Assembly (NCBI RefSeq): GCF_900141665.1
Contig: NZ_FQYI01000002.1
Span: 124,001-188,000 of the forward strand
Direction: 5' to 3'
DNA length: 64,000 nucleotides
DNA from: Cruoricaptor ignavus
Lineage (GTDB): Bacteria; Bacteroidota; Bacteroidia; Flavobacteriales; Weeksellaceae
The notes beneath the pieces are model-generated. The model was not told where the DNA came from. It was given only the letters and a program-made list of their open reading frames with translations, and did not search any database. Below, piece after piece: positions 45,076-54,249 of this stretch. Position 1 is the stretch's first letter, and each line of letters starts with the position of its first letter. A program made the translations under genes and the position numbers.

Positions 45076-45732
45076 ATGAAATTTTTTATCGATACGGCAA
45101 ATCTTGAGCAAATCCGTGAAGCGCAGGAACTGGGAATCTTGGACGGCGTAACCACCAATCCTAGCCTGATGGCAAAGGAGGGCATCCAGGGAAAGGCCGC
45201 CATTCTGCAGCGTTACAAAGATATTTGCGAAATTGTGGACGGCGATATTTCTGCCGAAGTGCTTTCCGTAGATTTCGACGGAATGGTGCGTGAAGGCGAA
45301 GAACTTGCCGCACTTCATGAAAATATCGTGGTGAAAATCCCAATGGTGAAGGACGGCATTAAGGCGCTGAAATATTTTTCGGACAAAGGCATCCGCACGA
45401 ACTGCACCCTGATTTTTTCGCCCGGGCAGGCACTTCTTGCCGCGAAAGCCGGTGCCAGCTATGTTTCGCCGTTTATGGGTAGGCTGGACGATATTTCGGT
45501 GGATAGCCTGAAACTGATTGAAGACATCCGGCTGATTTACGACAATTATTATTTCGAAACGGAGATTCTTGCAGCGTCCATTAGAAACCCGATGCACATC
45601 ATCCACTGTGCGAAAATCGGTGCAGATGTGATTACATCGCCGCTGCAATCGATATTGGCATTGCTTGCCCATCCTCTTACAGACAACGGTTTGGCAACTT
45701 TCGTGGCAGATTCCAAGAAGCTGGATTTTTAG
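45076..45732 (+). CDS. Transaldolase / fructose-6-phosphate aldolase family protein
   Basis: A 218-residue class I aldolase of the small transaldolase family. [20 protein letters not shown] and [15 protein letters not shown] are signature sequences. The Schiff-base lysine is in [10 protein letters not shown], with [20 protein letters not shown] and [10 protein letters not shown] following. Family members act either as transaldolase in the pentose phosphate pathway or as fructose-6-phosphate aldolase. The sequence alone does not decide between them; a Tyr/Phe switch near the active site is the discriminating residue. Converges on the methyltransferase gene with 6 bases between stops. Confidence 0.9.
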   Translation: MKFFIDTANLEQIREAQELGILDGVTTNPSLMAKEGIQGKAAILQRYKDICEIVDGDISAEVLSVDFDGMVREGEELAALHENIVVKIPMVKDGIKALKYFSDKGIRTNCTLIFSPGQALLAAKAGASYVSPFMGRLDDISVDSLKLIEDIRLIYDNYYFETEILAASIRNPMHIIHCAKIGADVITSPLQSILALLAHPLTDNGLATFVADSKKLDF

Positions 45733-45738
45733 CGAAAA

Positions 45739-46431
45739 TCACTTCCGTACCAGCGAAGCGAGATACTGGAAATTCCCATCTTCCAAAATGATTTCGGGTT
45801 TCCAGCCGCATTTTTCGGCAATGTGGCTCATCATTTTTTTATCGATGTAGAGCCAACTGAACCAATCGGTAAACTGCGCGGCATATTCGTAGCGCACCGA
45901 TGCCTGGCCGTAATAATGCGTGGGAAGCGGCGCCGTTTCGTACATATAAAGAATGTCGCAAGAATCAAAGAGGATTTTTCCGCCGCGTTCCAGCAGGCTT
46001 TCCGCTTTTTGCAGAAATTTCCGGAAACCTTCTAAATCACCGCAAATTCCGATGCCGTTCATCAGCAATAATATGGTGCCGAATTTTTCGGTGGGATTGA
46101 TGCGGAAGAAATCTTCGCAAAGCACATTCCGAACGCCACGCCTTCTCATCACTTCGCAGGAATTTGGCGAAATTTCCAACGCTGAAACATCCGCAGAATT
46201 TTCCTGCAAATGTAGAGCGTGCGAGCCTGCACCTGCACCCACATCCAAGATTTTGCCGCTGCAAAGTTCCAGCGCCTTCTGCTCTATTTCAGGCATTTCA
46301 TCGAATTTGCGGAAGTAAATTTCCACCGGCATTTCCGTAGGCACGCCAAATTTATCGTGCACGAAAAGTTCGGATTGCAAATTATTTTCGTAAAAATCTC
46401 TGATGGCAATTCCTGGGAGATCGGTTTTCAT
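45739..46431 (-). CDS. Class I SAM-dependent methyltransferase
   Basis: A 230-residue methyltransferase. The start is taken at the ATG at 46431 (MKTDLPGIAIRDFYENN), since the longer frame to 46500 is encoded by an AT-rich intergenic repeat and gives junk residues (LLIKYWQLIIYQ). Motif I is ILDVGAGAGSHALHL, motif II region VSALEISPNSCEVM, and FGTILLLMNGIGICGDLEG follows. The substrate is unknown; small molecule or protein are both possible. It has a -7 element at 46525-46532, about 95 bases upstream, so the repeat would lie in its leader. Confidence 0.8.
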   Translation of the reverse strand: MKTDLPGIAIRDFYENNLQSELFVHDKFGVPTEMPVEIYFRKFDEMPEIEQKALELCSGKILDVGAGAGSHALHLQENSADVSALEISPNSCEVMRRRGVRNVLCEDFFRINPTEKFGTILLLMNGIGICGDLEGFRKFLQKAESLLERGGKILFDSCDILYMYETAPLPTHYYGQASVRYEYAAQFTDWFSWLYIDKKMMSHIAEKCGWKPEIILEDGNFQYLASLVRK

Positions 46432-46433
46432 AA

Positions 46434-46518
46434 GTGATAGCTGATAAATGATAAGTTGCCAATATTTGATTAAGAGGAAAGTTCTCAGATCAATTATCAA
46501 TCATCACTTATCAATTAT
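46434..46518. repeat. Inverted pair of AT-rich repeats upstream of the methyltransferase
   Basis: ATAAGTGATAGCTGATAA (about 46434-46452) and, in inverted orientation, CATCACTTATCAATTAT (46502-46518) bracket about 40 bases. The two arms match at roughly 15 of 18 positions. Similar words occur at 44213 and 57786. Confidence 0.5.
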
Positions 46519-46524
46519 AAAGTG

Positions 46525-46532
46525 CAAAGATA
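46525..46532 (-). promoter_or_regulatory. -7 element for the methyltransferase gene
   Basis: TATCTTTG on the minus strand, an exact TAnnTTTG, back to back with the uvrA element. Confidence 0.55.
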
Positions 46533-46537
46533 ATGCG

Positions 46538-46545
46538 TAATTTTG
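46538..46545 (+). promoter_or_regulatory. -7 element for uvrA
   Basis: TAATTTTG, an exact TAnnTTTG, only 5 bases from the minus-strand element at 46525-46532. It lies inside the longest possible uvrA frame, so the true uvrA start must be downstream, at 46563. Confidence 0.6.
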
Positions 46546-46562
46546 CAAGTCTTACTCACACA

Positions 46563-49355
46563 ATGGCAGCACCGAAAGCAATCGATATTAAAAAGGAAAT
46601 CTTCGTAAAGAATGCGCACCTTAACAACCTGAAACACATAGATGTACGCATCCCGAAGAACAAATTAATCGTGATAACCGGCGTTTCCGGTTCGGGAAAA
46701 TCTTCCCTGGCTTTCGATACCATTTACGCCGAAGGCCAGCGCAGATATGTGGAAAGCCTGAGCTCTTATGCTCGGCAGTTTTTAGGCAAGCTGGAAAAAC
46801 CGAAGGTAGATGACATCAAAGGCCTGGCACCGTCCATCGCCATTCAGCAGAAGGTCATTTCTTCCAATCCGCGCTCTACGGTGGGCACTTCCACGGAAAT
46901 CTATGATTATCTGAAACTGCTTTTCGCAAGGATTGGGCGTACTTTCTCGCCAATTTCCGGTGAAGAGGTTCGGAAGGATTCTGTGAGCGATGTGATTGAT
47001 TTCATCAAAAAATCGAAGGGTGAAAATTTCCTATTGAGAGCGCCGCTAAACTACGATGCCAAGGATTTTAAAACCACGCTGAACTCGCTGAAAGTGTCAG
47101 GTTTCACACGGCTGGAAATTGGGGGAAACATTGCCGGAATTGAAGACCTCGAAAGTTTCGGCTTCGTTCCAGAGGATGGGATGGAAATCCATTTGGTGAT
47201 TGACCGGTTTTCTTTCGAAGAGGATGAAAATTTCCTGCAAAGGCTTGCCGATTCCATCCAAATGGCGTTCTACGAAGGCAGAGGCTTTCTCTCGCTGAAA
47301 AATGTGGAAAGCGGAAAAGTAACGGAATTTTCCAACAAATTTGAGCGCGACGGAATGGAATTTCTTGAGCCGAATGTTCATTTTTTCTCGTTCAACAATC
47401 CGTACGGTGCGTGTCCAACCTGCGAAGGCTACGGCAAAGTGATAGGCATAGATGAGGATCTGGTAATCCCGAACAAAAACCTTTCGGTGTATGAAGATGC
47501 GGTGGCTGCGTGGCGCGGCGAAACAATGAGCGAATGGAAAAGGGCGTTCATCCGAAAGGCTAAGGACTTCCCTATTCATAAGCCTTACCACGAATTAACA
47601 AAAGAGCAGAAACAGTTTCTTTGGCGTGGCGATAATTCAAGGAACTTCCCTTCGGTGAACAATTTCTTCAAAATGCTGGAAGAAAATTTGTACAAAATAC
47701 AATACAGGGTAATGCTTTCGCGCTACCGCGGAAAAACGGAATGCCCTGATTGTGAAGGCCTTAGGCTGCGCAAAGAAACCGAATGGGTAAAAGTGGACGG
47801 GCACAACATCCAAAGCCTGATAGAACTGCCGCTAGATGAGCTTCAGCCCGTAATCCAAAATTTGAAACTCACAAGACACGAGCAGGAAATAGCGAAAAGG
47901 CTACTCTACGAAATCACCACACGGCTTGATTTTATGCTGAAAGTTGGGCTGGGCTACCTTACTTTGAACCGCACTTCCAACACGCTTTCCGGCGGAGAAT
48001 CTCAGCGCATCAACCTTGCCACTTCGCTCGGAAGTTCGCTCGTCGGTTCCATCTACATCCTGGATGAGCCGTCGATTGGGCTGCATTCCCGTGACACAGA
48101 AAACCTGATTTCTGTGCTGAAAAGCCTGCGGGATTTGGGCAATACGGTGATTGTGGTGGAGCACGATGAAGATGTGATGCGTGCTGCAGATTACATCATT
48201 GACATTGGTCCGGAAGCTGGATATTTAGGCGGCGAACTGGTTTTTTCCGGAAATTTTTCTGAACTGAAAAAAGCGGACACGCTCACTTCAAAATATCTGA
48301 ACGGCGAGCTGGAAATAGAGGTGCCGAAAAAGCGTCGGAAACCGAAGGATTTTATCACGATAAAAGGCGCGCGGCAAAACAACCTGAAGAATGTGGGCGT
48401 GGAAATTCCGCTTCAGGTTTTTACCGTGGTAAGCGGCGTTTCGGGTTCAGGAAAATCTACGCTGATAAGGGAGGTGCTCACCAATGCCGTGAAAATTCAG
48501 CTGGGATTAGGCGGCAAGAAGACGGACTATGATTCGGTGGAATTCCCGAAAAACCTGGTGAAAAACCTGGAGGTTATCGACCAAAACCCAATCGGGAAAT
48601 CTTCGCGTTCCAACCCGGTGACTTACCTGAAGGCCTATGATGAAATTCGGGACCTTTTCGCAAAGCAGAAATCGGCGAAACTTCTGGGACTGAAGGCGAA
48701 GCATTTCTCTTTCAATGTAGACGGCGGGCGGTGCGACGAGTGCAAAGGCGAAGGCGTAATAACCGTACCGATGCAGTTTATGGCGGATATTGAGCTGGAA
48801 TGCGAAAGCTGCAAGGGTACGAGATTTAAAAGCGAAATTCTGGAGGTGAAGCTGGACGGGAAAAACATCGCCGAAATTTTGGATATGACAGTGAACGAAG
48901 CGCTGGAATTTTTCGCGGATTTGCAGGAAGAAAAAATCGTGACGAAACTGAGACCTCTGCAGGAAGTTGGGTTGGGCTACCTGAAATTAGGGCAAAGTTC
49001 CAGCACGCTTTCCGGCGGTGAAGCGCAGCGCGTAAAGCTGGCATCCTTCCTGGTGAAAGGCGTAACGACGGAGAAGACGCTGTTTATTTTCGACGAGCCT
49101 TCTACCGGGCTGCATTTTCACGACATTCAGAAACTGCTGAAATCGCTGCAGGCTCTGGTGGATTTAGGGCATTCAGTGGTGGTGATTGAGCATCATCCGG
49201 ATATTATTAAATCGGCAGATTTTGTGATTGACATAGGGCCTGAAGCCGGAAAGCACGGCGGCGAAATTGTTTTCGAAGGGACGCCGGAAGATTTGGCGAA
49301 GGATAAAAAATCTCTGACGGCAAAATATATTTTGGAGAAATTAAAAGACAAATAG
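46563..49355 (+). CDS. uvrA: Excinuclease ABC subunit A (UvrA)
   Basis: Damage-recognition ATPase of nucleotide excision repair. The start is set at ATG 46563 (MAAPKAIDIKKEIFVKN, 930 residues), because an ATG 30 bases earlier would include the promoter. Two ABC modules: Walker A GVSGSGKSSLAFDTIYAEG and later GVSGSGKSTLIREVL, each with its signature (NTLSGGESQRI and STLSGGEAQRV). The zinc modules read CPTCEGYGKV and CDECKGEGVITVPM, followed by CESCKGTRF. Complete. No LexA-like operator was recognised. Confidence 0.97.
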   Translation: MAAPKAIDIKKEIFVKNAHLNNLKHIDVRIPKNKLIVITGVSGSGKSSLAFDTIYAEGQRRYVESLSSYARQFLGKLEKPKVDDIKGLAPSIAIQQKVISSNPRSTVGTSTEIYDYLKLLFARIGRTFSPISGEEVRKDSVSDVIDFIKKSKGENFLLRAPLNYDAKDFKTTLNSLKVSGFTRLEIGGNIAGIEDLESFGFVPEDGMEIHLVIDRFSFEEDENFLQRLADSIQMAFYEGRGFLSLKNVESGKVTEFSNKFERDGMEFLEPNVHFFSFNNPYGACPTCEGYGKVIGIDEDLVIPNKNLSVYEDAVAAWRGETMSEWKRAFIRKAKDFPIHKPYHELTKEQKQFLWRGDNSRNFPSVNNFFKMLEENLYKIQYRVMLSRYRGKTECPDCEGLRLRKETEWVKVDGHNIQSLIELPLDELQPVIQNLKLTRHEQEIAKRLLYEITTRLDFMLKVGLGYLTLNRTSNTLSGGESQRINLATSLGSSLVGSIYILDEPSIGLHSRDTENLISVLKSLRDLGNTVIVVEHDEDVMRAADYIIDIGPEAGYLGGELVFSGNFSELKKADTLTSKYLNGELEIEVPKKRRKPKDFITIKGARQNNLKNVGVEIPLQVFTVVSGVSGSGKSTLIREVLTNAVKIQLGLGGKKTDYDSVEFPKNLVKNLEVIDQNPIGKSSRSNPVTYLKAYDEIRDLFAKQKSAKLLGLKAKHFSFNVDGGRCDECKGEGVITVPMQFMADIELECESCKGTRFKSEILEVKLDGKNIAEILDMTVNEALEFFADLQEEKIVTKLRPLQEVGLGYLKLGQSSSTLSGGEAQRVKLASFLVKGVTTEKTLFIFDEPSTGLHFHDIQKLLKSLQALVDLGHSVVVIEHHPDIIKSADFVIDIGPEAGKHGGEIVFEGTPEDLAKDKKSLTAKYILEKLKDK

Positions 49356-49491
49356 TTGGAAATCAGATTGTTGCAAATCTGTACAAGAATTTCTTAATTT
49401 CCCATTTTTCAATCATTTAATGTAAAATCCTGAAAATCAGTTATTAACAAATTTTTGTGGAAAAGCTGTGAAACTTAACATTCCGTTTATA
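49356..49491. other. AT-rich spacer after uvrA with one DnaA-box-like word
   Basis: No gene seen. TTTTCCACA on the minus strand (49456-49464) fits the DnaA-box consensus, and TTATTAACA is 7 bases away at 49441-49449 with two mismatches. A single good match is too little to call an origin. Confidence 0.3.
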
Positions 49492-49519
49492 TTGGATTGG
49501 AAATTTATACCTACCTTTA
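49492..49519 (+). promoter_or_regulatory. Promoter of a mini transcription unit
   Basis: TTG (49492-49494), a 17-base spacer and TACCTTTA (49512-49519, one mismatch to TAnnTTTG). A terminator follows about 80 bases later. Confidence 0.45.
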
Positions 49520-49627
49520 CGATGTAAAAAATTGAGAAGGTGAAAGCCATTCCGATTTCTAAGTTTGAAACAGCGTTTAAATTTAGCATAAAAATTTAAG
49601 GGAAGCATCGTCGGCTTCCCTTTTTTC
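49520..49627 (+). ncRNA. Candidate small RNA or mini-mRNA of about 100 bases
   Basis: The interval has its own promoter-like sequence and a strong terminator and no ordinary gene. It could be a small RNA. It also contains a 19-codon frame from GTG 49540 to TAA 49599 (reads KAIPISKFETAFKFSIKI after the first codon), preceded by AGAAG and ending at the foot of the terminator stem. I do not recognise it as 4.5S, 6S or tmRNA. Confidence 0.4.
49598..49627 (+). terminator. Terminator of the mini transcription unit
   Basis: AAGGGAAGC and GCTTCCCTT form a perfect 9-bp stem with a 7-base loop, followed by TTTT. It is not near the end of any large gene on this strand (uvrA ends 240 bases earlier). Confidence 0.85.
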
Positions 49628-49639
49628 GTGGGTGTTTAA

Positions 49640-49976
49640 CTTTTAAAAAATGAGATGTTCTTATCTACCGAATCCGCCTGAATGGGCGGATTCTGGTTTT
49701 ATAGAGATACAAGATTTGAGAGCCTAGATTTAACCACAGAGCCATAGAGTTTGTTTTTTAATCCTCGTAATAAGAACACTGCAAATGACTTCTGTAATTT
49801 TTATTTCACCACTGATACACAGAGTTTGTTTTTTTAACCCTCGTAAAAACACTGAGAACACGGCGATTAACTCCTAAAATTTTTCAACACAGAGGCACAG
49901 TTTTTTTTAAACTCAACCTTAATCTTAAACTTAATCTTAACCTTAACCTCATTCCAAGCCTTTACCTAAAACTTCT
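49640..49976. repeat. Cluster of degenerate intergenic repeats
   Basis: Several low-complexity repeat types lie side by side. They include AGATTTGAGAGCCTAGATTT (49712-49731), 18 of 20 identical to the repeat at the four-helix-bundle gene. Two versions of CCACAGAGCCATAGAGTTTG / CACTGATACACAGAGTTTG follow (about 49735 and 49808), and then AACCTTAATCTTAAACTTAA-type hexamers (49915-49950). No coding sequence. Such words recur between genes in flavobacterial genomes. Confidence 0.6.
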
Positions 49977-49984
49977 TATTTTTG
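49977..49984 (+). promoter_or_regulatory. -7 element for the CcsBA gene
   Basis: TATTTTTG, an exact TAnnTTTG, 7 bases before the ATG at 49992. This implies a nearly leaderless message if used. Confidence 0.45.
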
Positions 49985-49991
49985 CAGTTCT

Positions 49992-52900
49992 ATGAAAAAA
50001 ATTCAGGAAATCCTTGTCTCTACAAGAACGATGGCGGTGCTTCTGGTAGTGTACGCCGTAGCAATGGCGGTGGCCACATTCATTGAAAACGATTACGGTA
50101 CGCCCACTGCAAAAGCGCTCATCTACGAAGCCAAATGGTTCGAATTTCTAATGCTGCTGCTCATCCTGAATTTCCTGGGCAACATCGGCCGCTACCAGCT
50201 TTGGCGGCGCGAAAAATGGCCTGTACTTGCCTTCCACCTTTCCTTCATACTGATATTTCTTGGCGGTGCCATCACTCGGTACATCAGCTATGAAGGTATT
50301 ATGCATATCCGTGAAGGCGAAACTTCCAACGAAATCATCACCGATAAACATTTCTTCAAAATACAGGTGGAAGAGAACGGCGATGTGCTGAATTACAAGG
50401 ACTTACATTACATAATGTCGCCGCTTCATCACAACTTCAAGGCGAAATACAATTTCCACGATAAAAAGATTTCCGTAAAGGCGCTGGATTATGTTCAGCG
50501 GAAAAAGGACAGTTTGCTGGCGGATAAGGATGGCATTGAATACCTGCACTTCGTGATTGCCGGCGAAAACGGCCGTGAAAATCATTACATCCGCAGCGGC
50601 GAAAGCCAAAGCGTGAACGGGATGCTCATCACTTACAACAGGCCGATTGACGGTGCGGTGGAATTCCGGAAGGACGGCGAAAACCTGATGATAAAAACGC
50701 CGCAGGATGCGCAATATATGGTGATGGCCACGCAAACTGAAGGTGCCACGAAGAAAGACGAATACCAGCCTTTGATGCTGCGAAGCCTCTACACCATAGG
50801 AGATTTGAGAATTGTGGTGCCGGAAGGCCTAAAGACTGGAACCGTGAAAGCCTTCGAAGGCGATAAGGTGAAGGATGCTAACCTGCCCGACCAACTGACG
50901 GTGGAAGTGAGCGGCCCGAAAAGCAAGCAAATCGTAAATCTTCCTGTGGAAAAGGGCAACCCAAATCTTTTCAAGCAAATCAACCTGGATGGGATGAATG
51001 TAATGCTGGGCTTCGGGCCGAAAGTTTACCACACACCATTTGCCATAAAGCTTGACGATTTCGTGATGGAAACCTACCCTGGCAGCAATTCGCCGAGCGC
51101 CTTTGAAAGCCACATCAAAGTCATTGACGAAGGCAAGGAAATGCCGTACAAAGTCTATATGAACAATGTGCTGGATTACAAGGGATACCGCTTCTTTCAG
51201 GCGAGCTTCGACAGCGACAGGAGAGGCACGGTGCTTTCCGTAAACCACGATTACTGGGGCACTTTGATAACCTACATTGGCTACGCCGTTTTATTTATTT
51301 CGATGTTTTTAATTTTCTTCTGGAAAGGCACGCAATTCTGGAAACTGAACAAGACGCTGAAAGACATCAGCCGGAAAAAAGCGGCAGCAGCACTGGCTTT
51401 GCTGATGAGCATCCAGCTTTCTGCACAAAAAATTGAAACGCACGGCACCGATGATGGCAGCGGCACATCCCGCATCGCAGAACGCGAACACACGCACACC
51501 GCACCTACAAATACTGCCCCACCACTGACGAAGCTGCGCACTATTTCTGCGGATGAAATTATACAGTCAGTGAGAATTCCGAAAGAACATGCGGACAAAT
51601 TTGGCTACCTGCTCGTTCAAAATATTGAAGGGAGAATCGTCCCTATCAACACACAGGCAATTGATGTTCTGAGAAAACTTTACAAAAAAGATAATTTTAA
51701 AGGTACGAATGGAAAAAAATTAACCCCAGAGCAGTGGTTCCTTTCTATAAATACAGACACGCCGAGCTGGACGATGGTGCCGATGATAAAAGTGGGCTCT
51801 AAAGGCGGCGAGGAACTGAGGAGAAAAACCCGCGCCAATGAGGAGGGCTACACCTCGCTTATGAACCTCTTCCCTACCGATGCGGAAGGGAATCTGCGCT
51901 ATGTTTTGGAAGATGATTACAACGCTGCTTTCCAAAAGAAGATGGCGGAGCAGAGCAATTATGACAAGGAAGTAATTGCGCTAAATGAGCGTGTGCAGAT
52001 TTTCAATGAATTTTTCAGCGGACAGCTAATGCGAATAGTTCCTGTGAAAAACGATCCCAACCATCGCTGGAACTCCTGGCTTGATGAGAAATTCGAGCCG
52101 GATATGGAATCCCAGCAAATTATGGGGCCGTATTTTGCTGAAATTCTTGAGGCGCAGAAAAGCGGCAGCTGGCAGCAGGCGGACATTGAATTAAAAAAAC
52201 TCTCTGACTATCAGCAGAAATGGGGGAAAAATGTAGTACCGGCAAAATCCAAAGTGGATTTGGAAGTTTTCCTGAACAAGGTGAACATTAATTTTAAACT
52301 GCTGATTTTCTACACCTTTGTTGCAATTCTTTTGGTGGTGCTCGGTTTTGTGGAATTATTCCACCCGTCGAAAATTTTGGATAAGGCGATTAAAACCATC
52401 ATCATCGTAGGCTGCATAGGCTATGTTCTGCAGTTTCTGGGGCTGATCGCACGGTGGTATATTTCCGGGCACGCACCTTGGTCGAACGGTTACGAAGCCA
52501 TCATCTTCATTTCGTGGGTTGGCATCACGGCAGGCCTGGTGCTTTACCGAAATTCCAACGCGCTAATTCCTGCGGCAGGATTTTTGGTAGCGGTAATTAT
52601 GATGGGCTTTGCGCACGGTGGCTCCGCTCTGGATCCGCAAATTACGCCGCTCGTTCCGGTGCTGAAATCGTACTGGCTCATCATCCATGTGGCGATAATC
52701 ACGGCAAGTTACGGTTTCTTCGGACTGTCCTTTGTGATTGCCATTATTTCCCTGATTTTCTACATTTTAGCAGATAAAAATTTGTTCAAAAAACACCACA
52801 GCACCACGATCCGCGAGCTGACGATAGTTTCGGAAATGTCACTAACCATCGGGCTTTACGCACTTACGGTCGGTACTTTTCTCGGCGGAATCTGGGCAAA

Positions 52901-53219
52901 TGAATCTTGGGGAAGGTATTGGTCTTGGGACCCTAAAGAAACCTGGGCTTTTATCTCCGTGATGGTTTACGCCTTCGTCCTGCATATGAGGCTGGTGCCC
53001 GGTTTGCGCGGCAGGTGGGCATTCCATGTAGCCTCAATGGTCGCGATTTCCTCAATCATTATGACTTATTTTGGGGTAAATTATTATCTCTCAGGGCTGC
53101 ATTCCTATGCCAAAGGCGATCCAGTGCCCGTGCCGCTCTGGGTATATCTGGGCATTGCCGGGATGATTTTGGTCACCATTTTTTCAGGGTTAAAATTCAG
53201 AAGATTGAATAACAAATAA
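49992..53219 (+). CDS. ccsBA: Cytochrome c biogenesis protein, ResB-CcsA fusion (CcsBA)
   Basis: Exports haem and joins it to apocytochrome c at the periplasmic side (system II). The 1075 residues combine a ResB part with an early helix pair (VLLVVYAVAMAVATFIENDYG and EFLMLLLILNFLGNIGRY, read in parts), a long periplasmic region of several hundred residues, and the C-terminal CcsA part. That part has the WWD-type haem-handling motif NESWGRYWSWDPKETWAFIS, and histidines are placed in IIHVAIITASYGFFG and YAFVLHMRLVPGLRG. Two-part fusion is usual in Bacteroidota and epsilon-proteobacteria. Stands alone with its own promoter; asnA follows after 19 bases. Confidence 0.95.
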   Translation: MKKIQEILVSTRTMAVLLVVYAVAMAVATFIENDYGTPTAKALIYEAKWFEFLMLLLILNFLGNIGRYQLWRREKWPVLAFHLSFILIFLGGAITRYISYEGIMHIREGETSNEIITDKHFFKIQVEENGDVLNYKDLHYIMSPLHHNFKAKYNFHDKKISVKALDYVQRKKDSLLADKDGIEYLHFVIAGENGRENHYIRSGESQSVNGMLITYNRPIDGAVEFRKDGENLMIKTPQDAQYMVMATQTEGATKKDEYQPLMLRSLYTIGDLRIVVPEGLKTGTVKAFEGDKVKDANLPDQLTVEVSGPKSKQIVNLPVEKGNPNLFKQINLDGMNVMLGFGPKVYHTPFAIKLDDFVMETYPGSNSPSAFESHIKVIDEGKEMPYKVYMNNVLDYKGYRFFQASFDSDRRGTVLSVNHDYWGTLITYIGYAVLFISMFLIFFWKGTQFWKLNKTLKDISRKKAAAALALLMSIQLSAQKIETHGTDDGSGTSRIAEREHTHTAPTNTAPPLTKLRTISADEIIQSVRIPKEHADKFGYLLVQNIEGRIVPINTQAIDVLRKLYKKDNFKGTNGKKLTPEQWFLSINTDTPSWTMVPMIKVGSKGGEELRRKTRANEEGYTSLMNLFPTDAEGNLRYVLEDDYNAAFQKKMAEQSNYDKEVIALNERVQIFNEFFSGQLMRIVPVKNDPNHRWNSWLDEKFEPDMESQQIMGPYFAEILEAQKSGSWQQADIELKKLSDYQQKWGKNVVPAKSKVDLEVFLNKVNINFKLLIFYTFVAILLVVLGFVELFHPSKILDKAIKTIIIVGCIGYVLQFLGLIARWYISGHAPWSNGYEAIIFISWVGITAGLVLYRNSNALIPAAGFLVAVIMMGFAHGGSALDPQITPLVPVLKSYWLIIHVAIITASYGFFGLSFVIAIISLIFYILADKNLFKKHHSTTIRELTIVSEMSLTIGLYALTVGTFLGGIWANESWGRYWSWDPKETWAFISVMVYAFVLHMRLVPGLRGRWAFHVASMVAISSIIMTYFGVNYYLSGLHSYAKGDPVPVPLWVYLGIAGMILVTIFSGLKFRRLNNK

Positions 53220-53238
53220 TATTTGTCGTGATCTGAAT

Positions 53239-54249
53239 ATGAAGCACATCATCATTCCTGAATCCTACAGGAGCGACACCGATCTTTACCGCACTCAGCA
53301 TCTTATCAAGCTGATTAAGGATTTTTTTCAGATCAATCTCGCCCACAATCTTAATCTGAAAAGGGTGAGTGCGCCGCTCTTCGTGGCGTCGGATTTAGGT
53401 TTAAATGACAATCTTAGCGGAAATGAGCAGCCTGTAAATTTCACACTGCCTAATGCCGGAGAGCAGTCGCTTGAGATTGTTCATTCCCTAGCAAAATGGA
53501 AGCGTGCCGCCCTGAAGCGTTATAATTTTCAACCGTACGAAGGGCTTTATACCGATATGAATGCCATACGCCGCTGCGAAATTCCGGACAATACCCATTC
53601 TTTTTATGTGGATCAATGGGATTGGGAAAAGATCATCCTGCCAGGTGACCGCAATTTGGATTTTCTTAAAAACACGGTGGACGCAATTTTCCGCACACTG
53701 AAAGCATTGGATGAATACCTGAACCATTTTGTGCCTGGTCGGAGAAAACTGCTTGATGACGAGATTTACTTCATCACGAGTGAGGAACTACTTCAGAAAT
53801 ACCCCAACCTTAGTCCCGAAAAGCGAGAGCGGGAAATTACAAAAGAAAAAAAGGCTGTATTCCTGATGCAGATCGGTGCACCGCTCAGCCACGGAGAGCC
53901 GCACGGCAGCCGCGCCCCAGACTACGACGATTGGCTGCTGAACGGAGACATTCTAGTATACAACCCCGTGCTGGACGATGTGCTGGAGCTTTCCTCTATG
54001 GGCATACGCGTAGACGGAGATTCTTTGAGCTATCAGCTGAAAGCAGGCGGAAACGAAGAACGAAAGAAACTGCCTTTCCACAGGGAACTCCTCCAAGGAT
54101 CATTGCCGCAGACTATCGGAGGCGGGATCGGGCAATCCCGGCTGTGTATGTTTTTCCTTCAGAAGGCGCACATCGGCGAAGTGCAGGCATCCTACTGGCC
54201 TGAGGAAATGCGCGAATATCTGGAAAAAAAGGGAATCTTGCTGCTTTAA
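53239..54249 (+). CDS. asnA: Aspartate--ammonia ligase (asparagine synthetase A)
   Basis: Makes asparagine from aspartate, ammonia and ATP. 336 residues, normal for AsnA. The class II aminoacyl-tRNA-synthetase-like fold shows EIVHSLAKWKRAALKRY, FYVDQWDWEKII, MQIGAPLSHGEPHGSRAPDY (a diagnostic stretch) and the motif 3 region GGGIGQSRLCMFFLQKAHIG. Its stop overlaps that of the convergent HAD gene by four bases (TTAA). Likely co-transcribed with ccsBA. Confidence 0.95.
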   Translation: MKHIIIPESYRSDTDLYRTQHLIKLIKDFFQINLAHNLNLKRVSAPLFVASDLGLNDNLSGNEQPVNFTLPNAGEQSLEIVHSLAKWKRAALKRYNFQPYEGLYTDMNAIRRCEIPDNTHSFYVDQWDWEKIILPGDRNLDFLKNTVDAIFRTLKALDEYLNHFVPGRRKLLDDEIYFITSEELLQKYPNLSPEKREREITKEKKAVFLMQIGAPLSHGEPHGSRAPDYDDWLLNGDILVYNPVLDDVLELSSMGIRVDGDSLSYQLKAGGNEERKKLPFHRELLQGSLPQTIGGGIGQSRLCMFFLQKAHIGEVQASYWPEEMREYLEKKGILLL

